Origin: Micromonospora coxensis
GTDB lineage: Bacteria; Actinomycetota; Actinomycetes; Mycobacteriales; Micromonosporaceae
NCBI RefSeq assembly: GCF_900090295.1
Contig: NZ_LT607753.1
Coordinates: 4,092,001 to 4,156,000, forward strand
Direction: 5' to 3'
DNA length: 64,000 bases
Shown: positions 26,556 to 36,344 of the stretch, in pieces
Layout of the letters: every line of letters starts with the position of its first letter
Position numbering within the stretch: the stretch's first letter is position 1
Position numbers and translations under genes: made by a program
The notes under the pieces: model-generated
Told to the model about the DNA's origin: nothing
The model's input: the letters and a program-made list of their open reading frames with translations, nothing else
Database searches by the model: none

Positions 26556-26566
26556 CGTACGCTCCT

Positions 26567-26608
26567 GCGCCACGCCGGACCGGCCATCCCGCCGGCCCGG
26601 CGTGGCGC
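26567..26608 (+). terminator. Hairpin terminator after csbD
   Basis: A 12-bp stem (GCGCCACGCCGG and complement) with an 18-nt loop that can itself fold lies 11 bp after the CsbD stop. Confidence 0.65.
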
Positions 26609-26909
26609 GCGTGCGCCGCTCGCCCGGCGCCGGAGGCTGCCCGTTCACGGGCGTGATTGCGGAGGGTCACCGTGGCGGCGGGCCGGTGCCCCACGGGGCG
26701 ACGCCCGCCGGGGTAGGGTCGCGCTCGGCCCGGCCACCGCCCGGTCCTGCCGCCGGGGCGGTCGTCCGACCGGGTCGTGGCCCGACGGCCGTGGCGGTGG
26801 GAAGGCCACCGGAGCAGACCGAGACGGGCGGGTCGGCAGTTCACCGCGCCACCCGCCCGCGCCATGCCGTCCCTGTCGGGGACGGCCGACGACCGAACGG
26901 GGAAAGTCG

Positions 26910-27416
26910 ATGTCCCGCACCGCCCGCGCCGTGTTCGCCCTGCTCACCCTCGGCACCCTGACGGCGGGCTGCCAGGACACCGGTGACGGCCCGGCCGACC
27001 CGGCGAGCGCGCCGACGGGCGTTGCCACCACCACCGGCGCCCCCACACCGACCGGCGACCCGACGGCCAGCCCCTCGCCCACCGGACCGAGCGCCGCCAA
27101 CACCGTCGCCGTCTGCCGCGAGGTCGACCGGCTGATCATCGAGGGGAGCCGGAGGATCGCCGCCGACTCGGCTGCCGCCACCCGGCGGGAGCTGACCCCG
27201 GAGCAGCTCAACGGCCAGCTCAAGGGCAGCCTCGCCAAGCTCGCCGACGACGTGCGCGCCCAGGCGGGCAAGGCCGAGGACCCACGGATCCGGACGCTGG
27301 TCGGCGACGCCGCCAAGCAGATCGACGCCGGGGCCGGCGCGGCCAGCCCGGCGACCTGGATGAGCCGCAGCTTCGTCGGCATCCCGGAGAAGCTGGCCCG
27401 CGACTGCCACGTCTGA
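26910..27416 (+). CDS. Hypothetical lipoprotein, 168 aa
   Basis: A 168-aa predicted lipoprotein: signal sequence with lipobox LTAGC (Cys21), a Thr/Pro/Ser-rich linker to about residue 60, then a helical domain (TVAVCREVDRLIIEGSRRIAADS... DVRAQAGKAEDPRIRTLVGDAAKQIDAGAG). A conserved-looking C near residue 70 and another near the C-terminus (RDCHV) could form a disulfide. No family is recognised. It is preceded by about 350 bp of G/C-rich DNA without a clear gene and is convergent with a reductase-like gene. Confidence 0.75.
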   Translation: MSRTARAVFALLTLGTLTAGCQDTGDGPADPASAPTGVATTTGAPTPTGDPTASPSPTGPSAANTVAVCREVDRLIIEGSRRIAADSAAATRRELTPEQLNGQLKGSLAKLADDVRAQAGKAEDPRIRTLVGDAAKQIDAGAGAASPATWMSRSFVGIPEKLARDCHV

Positions 27417-27448
27417 CCGGACCGGACGCGGCGCCCGTGACCGGCGGT

Positions 27449-28084
27449 TCAGCGGCGGACCCGGTACGTCAGGTGGGTCACCGTCGGCCCGCCGACCACC
27501 GACACCTGCTCCAGCCGGGGATCCCCCACCCCCTCGAAGAGCCGCTCACCGGCGCCCAGCACGATCGGCACCAGGTGCAGCTGGAGGACGTCCAGCAACC
27601 CGGCGGCCAGGAACTGCCGCACCGTGTCCGCCCCGCCGGCCACCGACACCACCTTGTCGCCGGCCGCCTCGCGGGCCCGGGCCAGCGCCGCCTCGACGCC
27701 GTCGGTGACGAAGTGGAACTCGGTGCCGCCGCGCATGACCAGCGTCTCGCGCGGGTGGTGGGTGAGCACGAAGACCGGCGTACGGAACGGCGGGTCGTCG
27801 CCCCACCAACCGCGCCACTCCGGGTCCCACGGGCCGTCGCCCCCGCCGAACATCCGCCGGCCCATCACGTACGCCCCGACGTCGCGGGTCATCTCCTCGA
27901 CCACGTCGGCGTCGACGCCGCGCTCCCCGCCGGCCAGGCCGTGCCGCTCCCGCCAGGCGTCCAGCCCGAACAGCCACTCGTGCAGGCGCAGCCCGCCCCG
28001 GCCCAGCGGATCCTGGCGGCTCTGCTCCGGCCCGGCCACGTACCCGTCCAACGACATCGAGATCTGACAGCTCACCGTACCCAT
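27449..28084 (-). CDS. Dihydrofolate-reductase-fold (RibD-like) protein
   Basis: A 211-aa protein of the bacterial bifunctional deaminase-reductase C-terminal (RibD_C/DHFR-like) superfamily. It opens with QISMSLDGYVAGP, then MGRRMFGGG and VSVAGGADTVRQFLAAGLLDVLQLHLVPIVLGAG, which form the NADPH-binding core. The substrate is unknown. It is the third gene of an operon with the ECF42 sigma factor. A start at 28117 (ATGA overlap with the sigma factor stop and GGGGAG upstream) would add 11 residues; the shorter start at 28084 is kept because it matches typical homolog length. Confidence 0.85.
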   Translation of the reverse strand: MGTVSCQISMSLDGYVAGPEQSRQDPLGRGGLRLHEWLFGLDAWRERHGLAGGERGVDADVVEEMTRDVGAYVMGRRMFGGGDGPWDPEWRGWWGDDPPFRTPVFVLTHHPRETLVMRGGTEFHFVTDGVEAALARAREAAGDKVVSVAGGADTVRQFLAAGLLDVLQLHLVPIVLGAGERLFEGVGDPRLEQVSVVGGPTVTHLTYRVRR

Positions 28085-28113
28085 GCGGGGTGGACTCCCG
28101 GCGCGGCCGGAAC

Positions 28114-29354
<1,241 letters not shown>

Positions 29355-29358
<4 letters not shown>

Positions 29359-29723
29359 ATCTCGGTCCCGGCGTCGTCCATCACCGGCCGGACCTCCAGC
29401 ACGCCGAGGCCGAGGCGGACGTCCGGCCAGCGGGAGGCGATCTCCACGGCCCGTTCCTCGCTGTCGCAGTCGACCATCAGGTAGCCGGCGAACTGCTCCT
29501 TGCTCTCCAGGAACGGCCCGTCGGTCACCTCCGGGTGCTCACCACGGCGCTGGACCGTCCGGGTCCGCGACGGGTCGGCCAGGGCCTGACCGCCGACCAG
29601 TTCGCCGGACTCGGTCAACTCCTTCATGATCTCGTCGACCTCGCCGAAGAGCGCGGTGCGCTCCTGCTCGGAGAGGGCCTCGACGAAGCCGGGCCGGTTC
29701 CAGATCAGCAGCATGTACTTCAC
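29355..29723 (-). CDS. YCII-related DGPF-domain protein
   Basis: A 122-aa YCII-like protein starting MKYMLLIWNRPGF and containing the diagnostic TDGPFLESKEQFAGY (about residues 68-82). DGPF proteins occur next to ECF41/42 sigma factors and are thought to act with them. It is the first gene of the operon: its stop overlaps the sigma factor start. The biochemical activity of the family is undefined. Confidence 0.92.
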
Positions 29724-29816
29724 GACGGTGCTCCTCGGCTACGGGCCACCGGTGTGGCCGCTCGGGAAGGGGTCGGAGCCGGGCCGGCGGATCCGACACC
29801 CGCACCGCGGATCTTC

Positions 29817-31052
29817 TCAGCGGCGTCCGGGCAGCGGCCGGGTGGACGCGCCGGCGTCGAGCCGGGCCCGGTCGGCGGCGGAGGTGCCCGAGTGCCAGCC
29901 CTCCGCGTCCCGGATCGTCAACCGGGAGCTGGTGGCCCGGGGGAAGAGGGTCTCCATCCGCTCGCGGACGGCGTCCGAGCGGGCCGCCAGCACCGGCAGC
30001 AGCCGCTGCGGGCCGGCGTCCTCGGCGGCCTGTCGGTCCGCCGCCTCGGTGGCGGCGCGCAGCCGCTCGCCGATGCGCAGCGCGAACGCGTGCAGGAACG
30101 ACTCGTCGTACGCCTTCGTCCGGCGGTCCTTGCGGGTGCGTTCGCCGCGTCCGCGCAGCATCGCTGCGGTGGCCTGCACCAGCAGCGAGGTGTACAGCAG
30201 TTCGACCGCCTCCAGGTCGGCCGGGAAGCCGAGCACGGTGGCGAAGCCGAGGTCGTCCGACCAGACCGACTCGCACCGGTTCGCCGCCGCCACCTCCTGC
30301 ACCAGCAGCGCCTTCGCGCCCGCGTACGGGGCCTCGGTGCCCAGCCGCACCCCGCCCGGCTGGTCGGGGCGTTCGGCGCTCGCCTCGACCAGCGCCCGGT
30401 CCAGGCTGTGCCGGGCGATCAGCTCCTGCGCCTTGCCGGTGAGCGCCTCCGCCTCGGCGGGGAAGGTGGTCGACTCCGCCTTGGCCAGCAGCGCCCGGAC
30501 CCGGTCGAGCATCGGCGAGCCGCTGCGGCCGGCCGGGCCGCGCCGGGGCACGGCCGGGCCACCGCCACCCGGCGGCGGGCGCAGCACCGCGACCGGCGGC
30601 AGGCCGTCGAGCAGCGCCAGCACCTCCACCGCGTCGCGCAGCGCGGTGATCCGGTCCTCGCTCTGCCGGGCGGCCCAGCGGGCCAGCCAGCCGGCGTCGT
30701 CGTCCCACCAGATCCGGGCGGCCAGCGCGTCGAGCTGCTCGTCCCACCACTGCGGGACGTCGCCGGTCTGGCCGCGCCGCTGGGCGGCGAGCGCGTCGAC
30801 CACCAGCCGCCCGGGGCGTGGGCCGAGCCGCCGGGTGACGATCCGGGCCACGTCGACCGGCTGCCAGCCGCGCGGCCAGAGCCGGGCCAGCGCGCCCACC
30901 AGCCGGTCCAGCAGGGCGGCGTCGACCGCCGCCGTGCCGTCCGCGGCGCCGGTGCCGACCACGAGCCGGTCCAGCTTCCGCTCCGCGTCGCGTACGTCGG
31001 TGCCGCGCACCGCGGTGACCGCGGCGACGATGAGGGCGTCGGCGTCCGACAC
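29817..31052 (-). CDS. DUF2786 domain protein
   Basis: A 411-aa cytoplasmic protein. The DUF2786 segment is at about residues 195-235 (MLDRVRALLAKAESTTFPAEAEALTGKAQELIARHSLD). The N-terminal half is helical with a WPRGWQPVDVARIVTRR stretch. The C-terminal half contains LLYTSLLVQATAAM and RTKAYDESFLHAFALRIGERL, typical for this actinobacterial architecture. Function is unknown. The GTG at 31052 is chosen because GGAAGGAA lies six bases upstream; the reading frame extends 22 residues further without a good start. Divergent from the DUF3152 gene. Confidence 0.82.
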   Translation of the reverse strand: MSDADALIVAAVTAVRGTDVRDAERKLDRLVVGTGAADGTAAVDAALLDRLVGALARLWPRGWQPVDVARIVTRRLGPRPGRLVVDALAAQRRGQTGDVPQWWDEQLDALAARIWWDDDAGWLARWAARQSEDRITALRDAVEVLALLDGLPPVAVLRPPPGGGGPAVPRRGPAGRSGSPMLDRVRALLAKAESTTFPAEAEALTGKAQELIARHSLDRALVEASAERPDQPGGVRLGTEAPYAGAKALLVQEVAAANRCESVWSDDLGFATVLGFPADLEAVELLYTSLLVQATAAMLRGRGERTRKDRRTKAYDESFLHAFALRIGERLRAATEAADRQAAEDAGPQRLLPVLAARSDAVRERMETLFPRATSSRLTIRDAEGWHSGTSAADRARLDAGASTRPLPGRR

Positions 31053-31230
31053 GGGGGGTTCCTTCCTACGGGTGACGGCCGGGCGCTGTCCGGATCGTCG
31101 GGAGTGTCTGCCCGGCAACGGTACCGGGTGTCGAATCGTCGGCCGGATGACTCATCCGCACGGGCCCTCCCCGCGTACTCCTGCCCGGAACGGACGATCG
31201 GGACGGAGGCCGAGGGTGGGGAGCCTGACC

Positions 31231-32097
31231 GTGAGCGGCATGGCCGGGGCGACCGACCGGGGCCGGCACCGTGGCCGACGCCGGCTGTGGCGGCGGGCCG
31301 GCGGGTGGACGGCGGTGCTGGTCCTGGCGGTCGGGGTGGCCGGGGGTGGGGTGGCCGCGCAACGCGCCGGCCTGGACCTCGGCGACGTGGTCGGTGACGT
31401 CCGGCGCCCGCCCGGCGTCGCCGCCCCGGCGGCCGCCGCCGCGCCCGCCCCGGCCACACCGTCCCCGGCCGCCTCGCCGGCCGGACCGGCCCCGCGCGCC
31501 CTGCGCTACCCGGAGCGGGGTACGGGGACCTTCCGCACCGCCACCGCCACCGGCCGGGTGGCCGGAACCGGGGGTGAGCTGATGCGCTACCGGGTGGCCG
31601 TCGAGCGCGGCATCGACGAGGTGGACGTGGAGCGCTTCGGCCGGGAGGTTGCGGTGGTGCTGGCCGACCCGAAGGGCTGGACGGCCGACGGCCGGTGGCG
31701 GCTGCAGCGGGTCGGCCCGGACACCCCGGCGGACTTCACCGTGCTGCTCACCACCCCGGTCACCCGGGGCGAGCTCTGCGGCGACCCGGCGGACCGGTAC
31801 ACCTCCTGCCGCAACGGCGACCGGGTGGTGATCAACGTGGCCCGCTGGGCGCGGGGTGTCCCGGCCTTCGGCGGCGACCTGGCCACCTACCGGGCGTACC
31901 TGCTCAACCACGAGGTCGGCCACCGGCTGGGCCGGGGGCACGAACTCTGCCCCGGCCGGGGCGAGCCCGCCCCGGTCATGCAGCAGCAGACGCTCGGGCT
32001 GCACGGCTGCACCCCGAACGCCTGGCCGCAGGTCGGTGGCGAACTGCACACCGGTCCGCCCGGCGAGTACGACGACCCGATCCCGGCCGAGGACTGA
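31231..32097 (+). CDS. DUF3152 secreted metallopeptidase-like protein
   Basis: A 288-aa membrane-anchored or secreted protein. A basic N-terminus is followed by a hydrophobic helix (residues about 27-48), an Ala/Pro-rich linker and a DUF3152 domain (about 105-280). The motif NHEVGHRLGRGHELCP is a zincin-type HExxHxxGxxH signature, so zinc-dependent peptidase activity is possible. Cysteine pairs (CGDPADRYTSC; GCTPNAW) suggest disulfides. The GTG at 31231 follows GGGGAG. An ATG at 31147 is a weaker alternative, adding 28 basic residues. Confidence 0.82.
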   Translation: MSGMAGATDRGRHRGRRRLWRRAGGWTAVLVLAVGVAGGGVAAQRAGLDLGDVVGDVRRPPGVAAPAAAAAPAPATPSPAASPAGPAPRALRYPERGTGTFRTATATGRVAGTGGELMRYRVAVERGIDEVDVERFGREVAVVLADPKGWTADGRWRLQRVGPDTPADFTVLLTTPVTRGELCGDPADRYTSCRNGDRVVINVARWARGVPAFGGDLATYRAYLLNHEVGHRLGRGHELCPGRGEPAPVMQQQTLGLHGCTPNAWPQVGGELHTGPPGEYDDPIPAED

Positions 32098-32109
32098 GCC
32101 CGCGCCGGA

Positions 32110-33297
32110 TCAGTCCGGCCGGCCGTGCCAGCGGACCAGCAGCACGGTGGCGTCGTCGCCGAGCTGGTCGTCCTGGTACGCCAGGATCGCGTGCACCAGC
32201 CGGCGGGCGGTCTCGGCCAGCGGCAGGTCGTCGGCGAGCGCCCGGACGGCGAAGTCGACCAGCCGGTCGACGCCGAACGGCTCGCCGTCGCCGGATCGCG
32301 CCTCGGTGATCCCGTCGGTGTAGAACAGCACGTCGTCGCCGGGCTCCAGCGCCTCCTCGACGACCACCGGGGCCCGGTGCTCGCCGAGGGTCACCGGCAG
32401 CGCCGTCGGGGTGGGCAGCACGGTGGCCACCGTGCCCCGGCGCAGCACCAGCCCGCTCGGATGTCCCGCGGAGATCACCCGGAGCCGACCGGTGCGCTGG
32501 TCCAGTTCGGCGAGGACGCCGGTGATCAGGCCCCGCTTGTCGTGGTCGCGGACGGCGCTGTCGATGTGGTGGTACGTGTCGGTCAGGTCCCGACCGGCCC
32601 GGCGGGCGTTGCGGTACGCCGCCAGCGCGAGGCTGGCCAGCACGACCGCCCGCATCCCGCCACCGGATCCGTGCCCCACCGCGTCGAAGAGCGCCAGATG
32701 GGCGATGTCGCCGTTGACCGCGAAGTCGAAGGCGTCACCGCCGACGTCGTAGCTGGGCTCCAGGATGCCGCTGATGGTCATGCTGCCGGTGGAGAAGGTG
32801 AGCGGCGGCAGTTGGGCGCGCAGCATCTCGGCGGCCAGCCGCATCGGGGCGCGGCGGCGTACCCGTTCCACCGTGTCGCTGTAGTTGGACCGGGTCACCA
32901 CCAGCTCCGCCAGCAGGGAGCAGGCGGCCTCGAACTCGGGCACCCGGTCGGCGGGCACCGGCCGGGTGGTGACCACCTCCACCACACCCATCCGCTCCAG
33001 CCCGTCCAGCAGCGGCACCCAGAGCCGGGCGGCGCCCGGCCCGCCCTCGGCCGGGTACGGGCGCATCAGCGCGTACGCCCGGCCGGCGAGGGTGCCCTCG
33101 ATGGTCAGCACGTCGCGGGGCGGTGACGCGTCCTCCCGCATCGGCAGCAGCTCACGCTGCTCGTGGTCGACCAGGTAGATGATCATTTCGGTGGCGCCGA
33201 GTTCCCCGGCCATCCGCCGGGCCAGCCGGGGCAGGTCCTCCGGGCGGGCCTGGTGGGAGCGGTGCAGCAGACCGTGCAGCGCTTCCCGCTCGCTCAT
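32110..33297 (-). CDS. SpoIIE-type PP2C phosphatase with GAF-like sensor domain
   Basis: A 395-aa cytoplasmic protein phosphatase. An N-terminal GAF-like sensor (about residues 10-150) is followed by a SpoIIE/PP2C domain: YDVGGDAFDF carries metal-binding Asp residues, FDAVGHGSGGG follows near 215, and FYTDGITEARS and GDDATVLLVRW complete it. Such proteins dephosphorylate STAS anti-anti-sigma factors in partner-switching. The ATG at 33297 follows GGAGGCAC; a longer frame upstream is low-complexity. It lies 79 bp after an RsbW-like kinase gene and near two STAS genes, the expected partners. Confidence 0.9.
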   Translation of the reverse strand: MSEREALHGLLHRSHQARPEDLPRLARRMAGELGATEMIIYLVDHEQRELLPMREDASPPRDVLTIEGTLAGRAYALMRPYPAEGGPGAARLWVPLLDGLERMGVVEVVTTRPVPADRVPEFEAACSLLAELVVTRSNYSDTVERVRRRAPMRLAAEMLRAQLPPLTFSTGSMTISGILEPSYDVGGDAFDFAVNGDIAHLALFDAVGHGSGGGMRAVVLASLALAAYRNARRAGRDLTDTYHHIDSAVRDHDKRGLITGVLAELDQRTGRLRVISAGHPSGLVLRRGTVATVLPTPTALPVTLGEHRAPVVVEEALEPGDDVLFYTDGITEARSGDGEPFGVDRLVDFAVRALADDLPLAETARRLVHAILAYQDDQLGDDATVLLVRWHGRPD

Positions 33298-33376
33298 CCG
33301 TGCCTCCGTCCGACGCCGCTGTCCGTGCCAGGTACCCGCCGGGCCGGGTCGGCGAACTCCCGGTCGACCGCGCGGG

Positions 33377-33805
33377 TCAGCGCCGGGGGAACGCCGCCCA
33401 GATGTTCTTGGTGGTCTCCGTGGCGTACCAGCCGACGTCCAGGGAGACCGCCTGGGCGATCTGGAGGCCACGGCCACCGGCGCCCATCGGCCGGGTGTCG
33501 GCCAGCTCCGGGATGCTGCTCAGGTCGTGGTCGGCCACGTCCAGGATGAACCGGTCGTCGGCGGCCAGCAGCCGCACGATGGTGGGCGGGATGCCGTGCC
33601 GCAGGGCGTTGGTGGCCAGCTCGCTGGCGACCAGGGCGATGAGTTCGGGGACCTCGTCCAGGTGGCTCCCGGCGGGCAGCTCCTCACCCGTCAGCGCCTC
33701 GTGCAGGGACGCGCGCAGTCCGCGCAGGTCGGCCGGGTCGGCCAGCTGCCAGCGCCGCAGCTCCGTGGCCTGCGGTGGGGGCGGAGAGGTGCGCAGCTGT
33801 CCCAT
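33377..33805 (-). CDS. RsbW-like anti-sigma / serine kinase (HATPase)
   Basis: A 142-aa single-domain HATPase_c_2 protein. The N-box is LVASELATNALRHG (about residues 60-73) and the G1/G2 loop is PMGAGGRGLQIAQ (about 106-118). Related proteins bind a sigma factor or phosphorylate a STAS antagonist. The gene lies upstream of the phosphatase gene on the same strand. A hairpin separates it from the STAS gene further upstream. Its target sigma factor is not encoded in this window. Confidence 0.88.
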   Translation of the reverse strand: MGQLRTSPPPPQATELRRWQLADPADLRGLRASLHEALTGEELPAGSHLDEVPELIALVASELATNALRHGIPPTIVRLLAADDRFILDVADHDLSSIPELADTRPMGAGGRGLQIAQAVSLDVGWYATETTKNIWAAFPRR

Positions 33806-33909
33806 GATCTCGCCTTACCCTCCGTAGCCGCTTCCTAAGCGGCCTCCGCCCGGTGTCACGGAGGATGTCGGCCATCCGTCCGCGCCTGCCGGCGGCGGGC
33901 GGCTGCGCC

Positions 33910-33962
33910 CTGAGCGTCGGCCCGCCGCGGGGGGTGCGGACGGAGCGCGGGCCGACGCTCAG
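33910..33962 (-). terminator. Long inverted repeat between STAS gene and RsbW-like gene
   Basis: A perfect 16-bp stem (CTGAGCGTCGGCCCGC and complement) with a 21-nt loop starts inside the STAS gene stop codon. It probably terminates or attenuates the STAS transcript, making the RsbW-SpoIIE pair a separate unit. Confidence 0.7.
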
Positions 33963-34564
33963 GAGCCGGTCGCCCGACCGGCCCCCGCGAGCGGCCGGTC
34001 GGGCTTCAACCGGGCCAGCGCCTCGTCCCGGCTGTCGTAGATCGGGAAGACCGGGTCCAGCCGCATGGTGTGCAGGACGGTGCGGACGAACCGGGACGGC
34101 CGGACCAGGCAGAGCGTGGCGCCCCGGTCGCGGGCCTCGCGGTGGGCCCGGACGAGCAGGCCGAGCCCGGTGGAGTCGATGACGTGCACGTCGGTGAGGT
34201 CGACCACCACGTGACCGCCCATGTCGGCGGCGTGCCGCAGCGCGGTGCGCAGGGTGTCCCCGGTGTCGAGGTCGATGTCGCCGGTGGCGGCGACGACCGT
34301 GGTGTCGTCCAGGTGGTCGATGCCCAGGATGCCGCCGGGGCCGTGGCCCTCGCACGGGACCTGCCCGCCGCCGGAGGACGGGCGCAGGCTGCAGTGCGGG
34401 CAGCGGTGCGGGCCGACGGCGAACGGGGAGCCGCTCCAGCCGTGCTCGGACACCAGGGTCCAGACGACCTCGGCGTCGGGGAGCACACAGGTGGGGCCGG
34501 TGACGGTGTCGCCGCAGCTGTCGCAGATCAGCGTCATCAGGTGGTCGTGCGGGACGACGGTCAT
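33959..34564 (-). CDS. STAS-domain protein with zinc-ribbon-like N-terminus
   Basis: A 201-aa protein. Residues 10-65 contain paired cysteines (ICDSCGD, then HRCPHCS) in zinc-ribbon-like spacing. Residues 80-190 form a STAS anti-anti-sigma domain (VVAATGDIDLDTGDTLRTALR... VVVDLTDVHVIDSTGLGLLVRAHREA), with S150 (VIDSTGL) as the likely phosphosite. A metal-binding extension on a STAS domain is unusual and could serve as a sensor. The ATG at 34564 has GGAAGGA upstream. It lies 106 bp downstream of a second STAS gene. Confidence 0.87.
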   Translation of the reverse strand: MTVVPHDHLMTLICDSCGDTVTGPTCVLPDAEVVWTLVSEHGWSGSPFAVGPHRCPHCSLRPSSGGGQVPCEGHGPGGILGIDHLDDTTVVAATGDIDLDTGDTLRTALRHAADMGGHVVVDLTDVHVIDSTGLGLLVRAHREARDRGATLCLVRPSRFVRTVLHTMRLDPVFPIYDSRDEALARLKPDRPLAGAGRATGS

Positions 34565-34670
34565 CCTGCTGTCCTTCCTACGTCCGTGCCACGCCGGTCG
34601 ACGTGGCGGGCGTCCGTCGACGGGAGCCGGAACTCGTGGTCCGGCGCTCGGCGGGCGGTGCGGGGGCTGG

Positions 34671-35069
34671 TCACTGCCGGGCGGGGACCGGCGCTCTGCC
34701 CCGGGCGGCCGGCCCCGGCCGCGCCTCCTCCTCCAGGCCGCCGGCGCCGGACGGCGGGGCCCCGACGACCGGCAGGACCCGGTCCAGGTGGGCGGTCGCC
34801 AGGATGCGCCGGATCCGGGGATTCGGGTCACGCAGGGTGAGCACCGCTCCGGCGCGGACCAGCCGCCGGTGAGTGTCCAGCAGCAGGCCGATGGCGGCGG
34901 CGTCGATGTGCCGGCACCCGGACAGGTCCACCACGATCTGCCCGGGGTGCAGGGCCAGCAGACGGTCGAAGACCGCGCCGGTCTCCGGCAGGCAGGCCAG
35001 GTCGAACTCGGTGAGGCAGATCTCGACCAGGGGGACGGTGCACCGGGCCGGTGGTTGCGGCGACGCCAT
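34671..35069 (-). CDS. STAS-domain anti-anti-sigma factor
   Basis: A 132-aa STAS protein: PLVEICLTEFDLACLPETGAVFDRLLALHPGQIVVDLSGCRHIDAAAIGLLLDTHRRLVRAG. The usual phosphorylated Ser/Thr position reads HIDAAAIGL, so the acceptor appears replaced by Ala. The C-terminus is Pro/Arg-rich and probably disordered. It is the first gene of the STAS-STAS group. Without the phosphosite it may be a constitutive antagonist or a structural STAS module. Confidence 0.85.
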   Translation of the reverse strand: MASPQPPARCTVPLVEICLTEFDLACLPETGAVFDRLLALHPGQIVVDLSGCRHIDAAAIGLLLDTHRRLVRAGAVLTLRDPNPRIRRILATAHLDRVLPVVGAPPSGAGGLEEEARPGPAARGRAPVPARQ

Positions 35070-35167
35070 GGTCGTACCCCCTTCTCCCGGTCGACCCCCA
35101 CCGTCGCGGGCCAGGTTGGCGGGCACCACGCGGATCCATGACAGTTGCGTGACATTTCGGCGTCGCC

Positions 35168-35194
35168 GTTTCGGCGGTGTGCGCCGCTGGGCAG
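35168..35194 (+). promoter_or_regulatory. Putative stress-type promoter of glsB (first copy)
   Basis: GTTT at 35168-35171, a 17-nt spacer, then GGGCAG at 35189-35194, about 40 bp before the start codon. The second glsB has the same boxes with the same spacing. Confidence 0.45.
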
Positions 35195-35232
35195 GCAGGG
35201 GGTCGACGACAACGATCGGAAGGACGGCTACC

Positions 35233-35502
35233 GTGGAAGTGACCGGCATCCTCACCGCCATCATCATCGGCCTGGTCATCGGCGCGCTCGGCCGCCTGGT
35301 GGTGCCCGGCAAGCAGCGCATACCGATCTGGTTGACCCTGGTCATCGGTGTGGTGGCGGCGATCCTCGGGACCCTGGTCGCCGCCGCCCTCGGTGTCGAC
35401 GACACCGCCGGCGTCGACTGGATCGAGTTGTTCATCCAGGTGGCCTTCGCCGCGATCGGCGTCTGGTTGGCCGCCGGCGCGTACGGCCGCCGCCGCCACT
35501 GA
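35233..35502 (+). CDS. GlsB/YeaQ/YmgE family membrane protein (first copy)
   Basis: An 89-aa protein with three transmembrane helices (TAIIIGLVIGALGRLV, LTLVIGVVAAILGTLVAAAL, IELFIQVAFAAIGVWLAAGAYG) of the transglycosylase-associated/GlsB family, often stress-induced. It starts at GTG 35233 after GGAAGGA. A close paralog is at 59290. The loop VVPGKQRIPIWLT is shared by both. Activity is unknown. Confidence 0.9.
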   Translation: MEVTGILTAIIIGLVIGALGRLVVPGKQRIPIWLTLVIGVVAAILGTLVAAALGVDDTAGVDWIELFIQVAFAAIGVWLAAGAYGRRRH

Positions 35503-35511
35503 CGCCGGCCC

Positions 35512-35541
35512 CGCCGGCCCGTCCCGAGGGGCGGGCCGGCG
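35512..35541 (+). terminator. Hairpin terminator after glsB (first copy)
   Basis: A 14-bp stem (CGCCGGCCCGTCCC with one G-T wobble) and minimal loop is followed by GCGTTT, 10 bp after the stop. Confidence 0.7.
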
Positions 35542-35579
35542 GCGTTTCCCAGCAGCCGGTCCCGGTCTACCGTCGACAC

Positions 35580-35909
35580 ATGAGCGACGAGCGTGACTGG
35601 GTGCCGGCGTCGTGCACCCTGCCCACCCCCGAGCGACCGCTGCGGGTGGTTGAGTTCGACGAACTGTTCGCCACCGCCCTGCGCCGGCAGGAACGGCCGG
35701 ACGCGACCCGGCTGCGCTGGACGTTCGACCCGACGGCCGAGGGGAGGGTCCGCGACCTGACCACCCGGGAGTCCGGGTGCTGCGGGTTCTTCACCTTCAC
35801 CGTGGCACCGGCCACCGACCACGTCGAGGTGCGGGTGGAGGTGCCGTCCGCGCAGGTGGTGGTGCTCGACGCCCTGGCCGCCCGGGCCGCCGCGAGGATC
35901 GGCCGGTGA
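35580..35909 (+). CDS. Small protein with ESGCCGFF motif
   Basis: A 109-aa cytoplasmic protein with adjacent cysteines in the motif TRESGCCGFFTFTV (about residues 61-74). A mixed alpha/beta pattern surrounds it. Proteins with this SxCCxFF signature are widespread in actinobacteria, sometimes beside MerR regulators; the function is unknown to me. The vicinal cysteines suggest metal or redox chemistry. The ATG at 35580 has no strong ribosome-binding site. It is followed 54 bp later by ynfA. Confidence 0.78.
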   Translation: MSDERDWVPASCTLPTPERPLRVVEFDELFATALRRQERPDATRLRWTFDPTAEGRVRDLTTRESGCCGFFTFTVAPATDHVEVRVEVPSAQVVVLDALAARAAARIGR

Positions 35910-35963
35910 GCGGGGGCCGCGCGGCGGCCGGGCCGCCGCGCTGACCGGGGTACGGTCCGGAGG

Positions 35964-36299
35964 GTGACGGTCCTGCGTTCGCTGCTGCTGTTCGCCCTCG
36001 CCGCGCTCGCCGAGATCGGCGGCGCCTGGCTGGTCTGGCAGGGCTGGCGCGAACACCGGGGCCTGTGGTGGATCGCCGCCGGGCTGATCGCCCTCGGCGC
36101 GTACGGCTTCGTCGCCACCTTCCAGCCGGACCCGCACTTCGGCCGGGTCCTCGCCGCCTACGGCGGGGTGTTCGTCGCCGGCTCGCTCGCCTGGGGCGTG
36201 CTGGTGGACGGGTTCCGCCCCGACCGGTGGGACCTGGCCGGCGCGGCGCTCTGCCTGCTCGGCGTCGCCGTCATCATGTACGCCCCGCGCGACGCCTGA
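35964..36299 (+). CDS. ynfA: YnfA/UPF0060 family small membrane protein
   Basis: A 111-aa protein with four transmembrane helices of the UPF0060 (YnfA) family: [30 protein letters not shown], then [25 protein letters not shown]. It is related to small-multidrug-resistance transporters; in Enterobacteriaceae YnfA acts as an efflux protein. Length is typical. It starts at a GTG. Confidence 0.93.
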   Translation: MTVLRSLLLFALAALAEIGGAWLVWQGWREHRGLWWIAAGLIALGAYGFVATFQPDPHFGRVLAAYGGVFVAGSLAWGVLVDGFRPDRWDLAGAALCLLGVAVIMYAPRDA

Positions 36300-36344
36300 A
36301 ATCCACCTGACCGGGGTGCCGGGGACCGGGCAGAATCGCGCCGC

